NCBI GenBank assembly: GCA_011389685.1
Contig: JAABTV010000034.1
Coordinates: 1 to 39,860 of the forward strand
Origin: Paracoccaceae bacterium
Lineage (GTDB): Bacteria; Pseudomonadota; Alphaproteobacteria; Rhodobacterales; Rhodobacteraceae
Direction: 5' to 3'
Length of the DNA: 39,860 bases
Below the pieces are notes generated by a model. The model ran no database searches, was not told the DNA's origin, and saw nothing but the letters and a program-made list of their open reading frames with translations. A program made the translations under genes and the position numbers. This document shows positions 37,040-39,860 of this stretch, in pieces. The first letter of the stretch is position 1. The number at the start of each line of letters is the position of its first letter.

Positions 37040-38338
37040 ATGGATTATATCCTTTCGATTTCGATCTTTCTCTTCGTGCTGTTTTTCCTGCTCGGCTCCG
37101 GCGTCTGGGTGGGCCTTGCGCTGATGGGCGTGGCCTGGGTGGGGATGGAGCTTTTCACCACGCGCCCGGTGGGCGACGCGATGATCACCAAGATCTGGTC
37201 GTCCTCGGCGTCATGGACGCTGACCGCGCTGCCGCTCTTCATATGGATGGGCGAGGTGCTTTACCGAACGCGATTATCCGAGGACATGTTCCGGGGGCTG
37301 TCGCCATGGATGGCGCGTCTGCCCGGGGGGCTGGTGCATACCAATATCGTGGGCTGCACCGTCTTTGCAGCCGTGTCGGGGTCGTCGGCGGCAACGCTGA
37401 CAACGGTGGGCAAGATGTCGATTCCCGAACTCAACAAACGCAACTATCCGCAGCGCATGGTGATCGGCACATTGGCGGGGGCGGCGACGCTGGGGTTGAT
37501 GATCCCGCCGTCGCTCACCCTCATCGTCTATGGCGTCACGGTGAGCGAATCGATCACCAAGCTGTTTTTTGCCGGCATCCTGCCTGGCCTGGTGCTGGCA
37601 AGCATGTTCATGGCTTATGTGGCGATCCAGTCGTTGATTTCGCGCGACTGGAATCCGACGCCGGAACCGCGGATGAGCTTTCTTGAAAAGCTGCACAATT
37701 CGCGCTTCCTGATCCCGGTGCTGCTCCTGATCATGGTGGTGATCGGGTCGATGTATTTCGGCTGGGCCACCCCGACCGAGGCCGCGGCCTTTGGTGTCAT
37801 CGGTGCGCTCCTGCTCGCTGCCGGGCAGGGATCGCTCAACTGGCAGACCTTCACCCGGAGCCTGATGGGCGCCACGCGGACCAGCGCGATGATCGCGCTG
37901 ATCCTCGGCGGGGCGGCGTTCCTGTCGCTGTCGATGGGCTTTACCGGGTTGCCGCGCGGGCTGGCCGATTTGATCGCGCAGATGGGGCTGTCGCGCTTTG
38001 AGCTGTTGATGGTTCTGCTGATCTTCTACATCATACTGGGTTGTTTTCTCGACGGAATCTCGTCGGTGGTGCTGACCATGGCAGTCGTCGAGCCGATGAT
38101 CCGACAGGCCGGGATCGACCTGATCTGGTTTGGCATCTTCATCGTGGTGGTGGTGGAAATGGCGCAGATCACCCCGCCGATCGGGTTCAACCTTTTCGTG
38201 CTGCAGGGCATGACCAACCACGAGATGGGCTATATCGCGCGCGCGGCGATCCCGATGTTCCTGATCATGGTGGTGATGGTCTTCGTGCTGATCGGTTTTC
38301 CGGAACTGGCCACGTGGTTGCCCGACAACTTGCGATAG
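37040..38338 (+). CDS. TRAP transporter large permease (DctM family)
   Basis: A 432-residue carrier subunit with about twelve membrane segments. Landmarks are SGSSAATLTTVGKMSIPEL near 113-131, GLMIPPSLTLIVYG near 152-165 and the LDGISSVVLTMAVVEP segment near 336-351. Last gene of the operon. It differs clearly from the other DctM in the window, so the two TRAP systems are not a recent duplication. Confidence 0.95.
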   Translation: MDYILSISIFLFVLFFLLGSGVWVGLALMGVAWVGMELFTTRPVGDAMITKIWSSSASWTLTALPLFIWMGEVLYRTRLSEDMFRGLSPWMARLPGGLVHTNIVGCTVFAAVSGSSAATLTTVGKMSIPELNKRNYPQRMVIGTLAGAATLGLMIPPSLTLIVYGVTVSESITKLFFAGILPGLVLASMFMAYVAIQSLISRDWNPTPEPRMSFLEKLHNSRFLIPVLLLIMVVIGSMYFGWATPTEAAAFGVIGALLLAAGQGSLNWQTFTRSLMGATRTSAMIALILGGAAFLSLSMGFTGLPRGLADLIAQMGLSRFELLMVLLIFYIILGCFLDGISSVVLTMAVVEPMIRQAGIDLIWFGIFIVVVVEMAQITPPIGFNLFVLQGMTNHEMGYIARAAIPMFLIMVVMVFVLIGFPELATWLPDNLR

Positions 38339-38539
38339 CAACCTTGTGCCAACCCGGAATTGCCGGAAAGCGGGCCGTCGCTCGATCGACGGGGATAAAG
38401 CATTTCTTTACCGGGGTTAACGGCGGCGGACGGTGCGAATTCAGGGGGGTGATATACGTGCATCGCCCGGCTGCCACCCGGCTGCCGGGAGATGTCGTTG
38501 CAGATGTAACCGTTCGAGGTTAACGCAGCGCGCGCCGGA
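38339..38539. other. Intergenic region between convergent operons
   Basis: 201 bases between the DctM gene and the CDGSH gene. It holds two weak stems, CCGTCG-ctcgat-CGACGG (38375-38392) and TAAAG-catttt-like CTTTA (38396-38410), which together could act as a poor terminator, and a small stem TAACC/GGTTA (38507-38522). No gene was recognised. Confidence 0.4.
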
Positions 38540-38782
38540 TCACAGTTTCGAATGCGTCCCGTCGCAGAGCGGCCGCTTCGCGGAATTCTTGCAGCCGCAG
38601 AAAAAGACCTTCTTCGACGCCTCGGCGGTATATTTGACCGGGGCGAAATCGCTGCCCTTGTGCGAGCCGTCGCAGAAGGGCTGTTTCGCGGATTTGCCAC
38701 AGGCGCACCAGAAATAGGTCTTGCCCTCTTCGACCTCGACGGGGAAGGGGGCCTTCTGCGCGATTTCGGGGGTGTCGGTCAT
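38540..38782 (-). CDS. CDGSH iron-sulfur domain protein (two motifs)
   Basis: An 80-residue protein with two complete CDGSH motifs. The first has C26, C28, C37 and H41 (CDGSH); the second has C62, C64, C73 and H77 (CDGTH). Each binds a 2Fe-2S cluster with three cysteines and one histidine, as in mitoNEET-like proteins. Start 38782 follows GGGAG; an in-frame ATG at 38845 is less likely. Role: electron or cluster transfer, not more exactly known. Confidence 0.92.
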   Translation of the reverse strand: MTDTPEIAQKAPFPVEVEEGKTYFWCACGKSAKQPFCDGSHKGSDFAPVKYTAEASKKVFFCGCKNSAKRPLCDGTHSKL

Positions 38783-38841
38783 TGGCTCTGGTCTCCCTGG
38801 CTCATTGGCTGGGCCGAGGGTCGCAATGGGTGGGGGGAAGG

Positions 38842-39630
38842 TCAATGGGGGGATGGGCGGAATGCGAGGGAATTTGTGTCCAATGGTGCGTGATATTCCG
38901 CAAGGCCATTGATTTGGCCAGTAATTTCCTGCTGAAGCCTATTGCCCCAGATTTCAGCATGGAAGCCTTCGAATAATCGCTCTTGCTTCATCGCGTTTTC
39001 CACCGCGCCTTTTCCACGGGCGAAACCGAAAAGATGAGAAACCATCGCATGCCAGAAGATCCACTCCGCCGCGTGCTGAGCGCGATAGTGATCGATTGGA
39101 TTCATGTTTCGATCTGCAGCCAGGCCCACCAATCTGGCCTTGTAAACCTGATAATGCGCAATGATATTAGTCAGCCACTGCGCACTGGTTTCGTCACCGA
39201 ATTCGATGCATTCCTTCAAGGTTGCAAAGACACCATCGGGTATGGCGAGCCGCTCTTCGATGAGGGATGCATTGTCCGGGTCATTGAAGAATGCGTTGTC
39301 TTCCATTGAAATCTGCACCCCATTTCTTGCGATCTGGATGAGGCGAGACAACGCCAGCGGCAAGCTCGCCTTGGCGGCTTTGAGTTTTCGGCGACGAGCG
39401 GTTTCCGTGTTCCATATTGCGGTGGTCAGCGCGATACCCGAGGCGAGCAGTGTTACGATGGCTGTAATTCCATAAGTGCCATATCGTTGTAGACCATCGG
39501 GCCATTCGCCTTGGATCACGATAATGAATATTGCGCCCATGAATACGCCGAAAGAGGCGCCCATCGGGAAGTTACGAATGTAATGAAACCATCTCATCAT
39601 GATGCTTCTTTTGTTGTGTGGCATCAGCAT
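38842..39630 (-). CDS. Unrecognised membrane protein, lower GC
   Basis: A 262-residue protein with two N-terminal membrane segments (about 23-40 and 52-73), a basic stretch (RRRKLKAAK, 79-87), and a soluble mostly helical C-terminal domain rich in Ala, Glu and His. I do not recognise a family. Its base composition is visibly less GC-rich than the neighbours, and its codon choice is mixed, which may mean recent transfer. The start is ATG 39630; ATG 39600 (MMRWFHY) is an alternative with the membrane segments intact. It lies 59 bases upstream of the CDGSH gene on the same strand. Confidence 0.75.
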   Translation of the reverse strand: MLMPHNKRSIMMRWFHYIRNFPMGASFGVFMGAIFIIVIQGEWPDGLQRYGTYGITAIVTLLASGIALTTAIWNTETARRRKLKAAKASLPLALSRLIQIARNGVQISMEDNAFFNDPDNASLIEERLAIPDGVFATLKECIEFGDETSAQWLTNIIAHYQVYKARLVGLAADRNMNPIDHYRAQHAAEWIFWHAMVSHLFGFARGKGAVENAMKQERLFEGFHAEIWGNRLQQEITGQINGLAEYHAPLDTNSLAFRPSPH

Positions 39631-39698
39631 ATCAACGCCTGATCAAACGCGAAAGCCAGCTGACTGGAGACCCGCCCGGAACAGCGGCGAAGCCGCCC

Positions 39699-39761
39699 GG
39701 GCATGCGCCCGCCCGCCCCATGGCGGGCGCATTCTGCGCCCACCCGTGCGGGCGCATGCCC
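39699..39761. repeat. Nested palindrome with two competing pairings
   Basis: A 14-bp arm (39699-39712, GGGCATGCGCCCGC) has a perfect complement at 39748-39761. The inner part (39703-39713) also pairs perfectly over 11 bases with 39722-39732. The two foldings exclude each other. The sequence lies between the membrane-protein start and the edge of the window. It could be a terminator for a gene entering from the right, or a repetitive extragenic palindrome. Confidence 0.65.
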
Positions 39762-39800
39762 TTGTGTTGGAGCCGGGCGCCCACCCCGGCAACTGTGTTT

Positions 39801-39860
39801 TCAAGCGTTGCTCTGGAAGGGTTTTCGGTCGCGCATGACGGCATTGGTGAAGGTGAGGAT
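39801..39860 (-). CDS. Possible 3' end of a gene entering from the right (partial)
   Basis: The minus strand from the window edge reads ILTFTNAVMRDRKPFQSNA and stops at TGA (39801-39803). Only 19 codons are visible, so coding is a guess from the gene-like composition and from the hairpin 40 bases downstream. Confidence 0.3.
   Translation of the reverse strand: MLTFTNAVMRDRKPFQSNA

Noticed and set aside
37274..38341. Long minus-strand open frame opposite the DctM gene
   Set aside because: The His/Arg/Gln-rich composition mirrors the permease codons; no domain is seen.
38503..38525. TAACC-GTTCGA-GGTTA stem resembling a tRNA T arm
   Set aside because: The loop has six bases instead of seven, and no acceptor, D or anticodon arm is found upstream.

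Overview
The window is high-GC DNA with tightly packed genes, many ATGA/GTGA start-stop overlaps, and gene content typical of a marine alphaproteobacterium of the family Rhodobacteraceae (Roseobacter group). The pointers are an adenosylcobalamin-dependent (class II) ribonucleotide reductase beside a DUF1489 gene, two complete TRAP transporters, a dipeptide-type ABC transporter and several LysR/IclR/GntR/TetR-controlled catabolic operons. The assignment is inferred from gene families and not from a marker gene. No rRNA, tRNA, insertion sequence, phage gene or CRISPR array was seen.

Layout. 1-3.6 kb: housekeeping end, with nrdJ (-), a DUF1489 gene (+) and an AhpD-like peroxidase (-). 3.7-6.2 kb: an isolated urocanate hydratase gene (hutU) behind a HutC-type operator, followed by a flavin-reductase-family gene. 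6.2-18.7 kb: a divergent module. An IclR regulator and a penicillin-acylase-family Ntn hydrolase run leftward. An M81 (MlrC/microcystinase-like) metallopeptidase, a peptide ABC transporter (binding protein, two permeases, a double ATPase) and two M20 amidohydrolases run rightward. Together they look like an uptake and hydrolysis system for N-acylated or modified peptides. 18.7-19.4 kb: a small lipoprotein gene and a hairpin-rich intergenic region ending in a clear TetR operator. 19.4-25.2 kb: a TetR-controlled operon of a TRAP transporter plus a metal-dependent cyclase-family hydrolase, a fumarylacetoacetate-hydrolase-family enzyme and an OsmC-like protein. This is a possible catabolic route for a cyclic or aromatic acid. 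25.3-28.7 kb: divergent oxyR and katG (peroxide defence). 28.7-31.9 kb: a GntR regulator and Asp/Glu-racemase-family gene, divergent from a thiamine-diphosphate enzyme. 32.0-38.3 kb: a LysR regulator divergent from an enolase-superfamily racemase/dehydratase, a DadA-like FAD amine dehydrogenase and a second TRAP transporter. This suggests epimerisation followed by oxidation of an imported amino acid or betaine-like compound. 38.5-39.9 kb: a double-CDGSH iron-sulfur protein, an unrecognised membrane protein of visibly lower GC, and a nested palindrome.

Together, about 30 kb holds four separate catabolic modules, each with its own regulator (three with their own transporter or binding protein) and each with a recognisable operator-like repeat in its divergent or upstream region. 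None of the exact substrates can be read from the sequence. The most promising undescribed systems are the IclR-acylase-MlrC-ABC-M20 module and the TetR-TRAP-cyclase-FAH-OsmC operon. A recurring non-coding theme is a stable hairpin immediately after each of the three solute-binding-protein genes.
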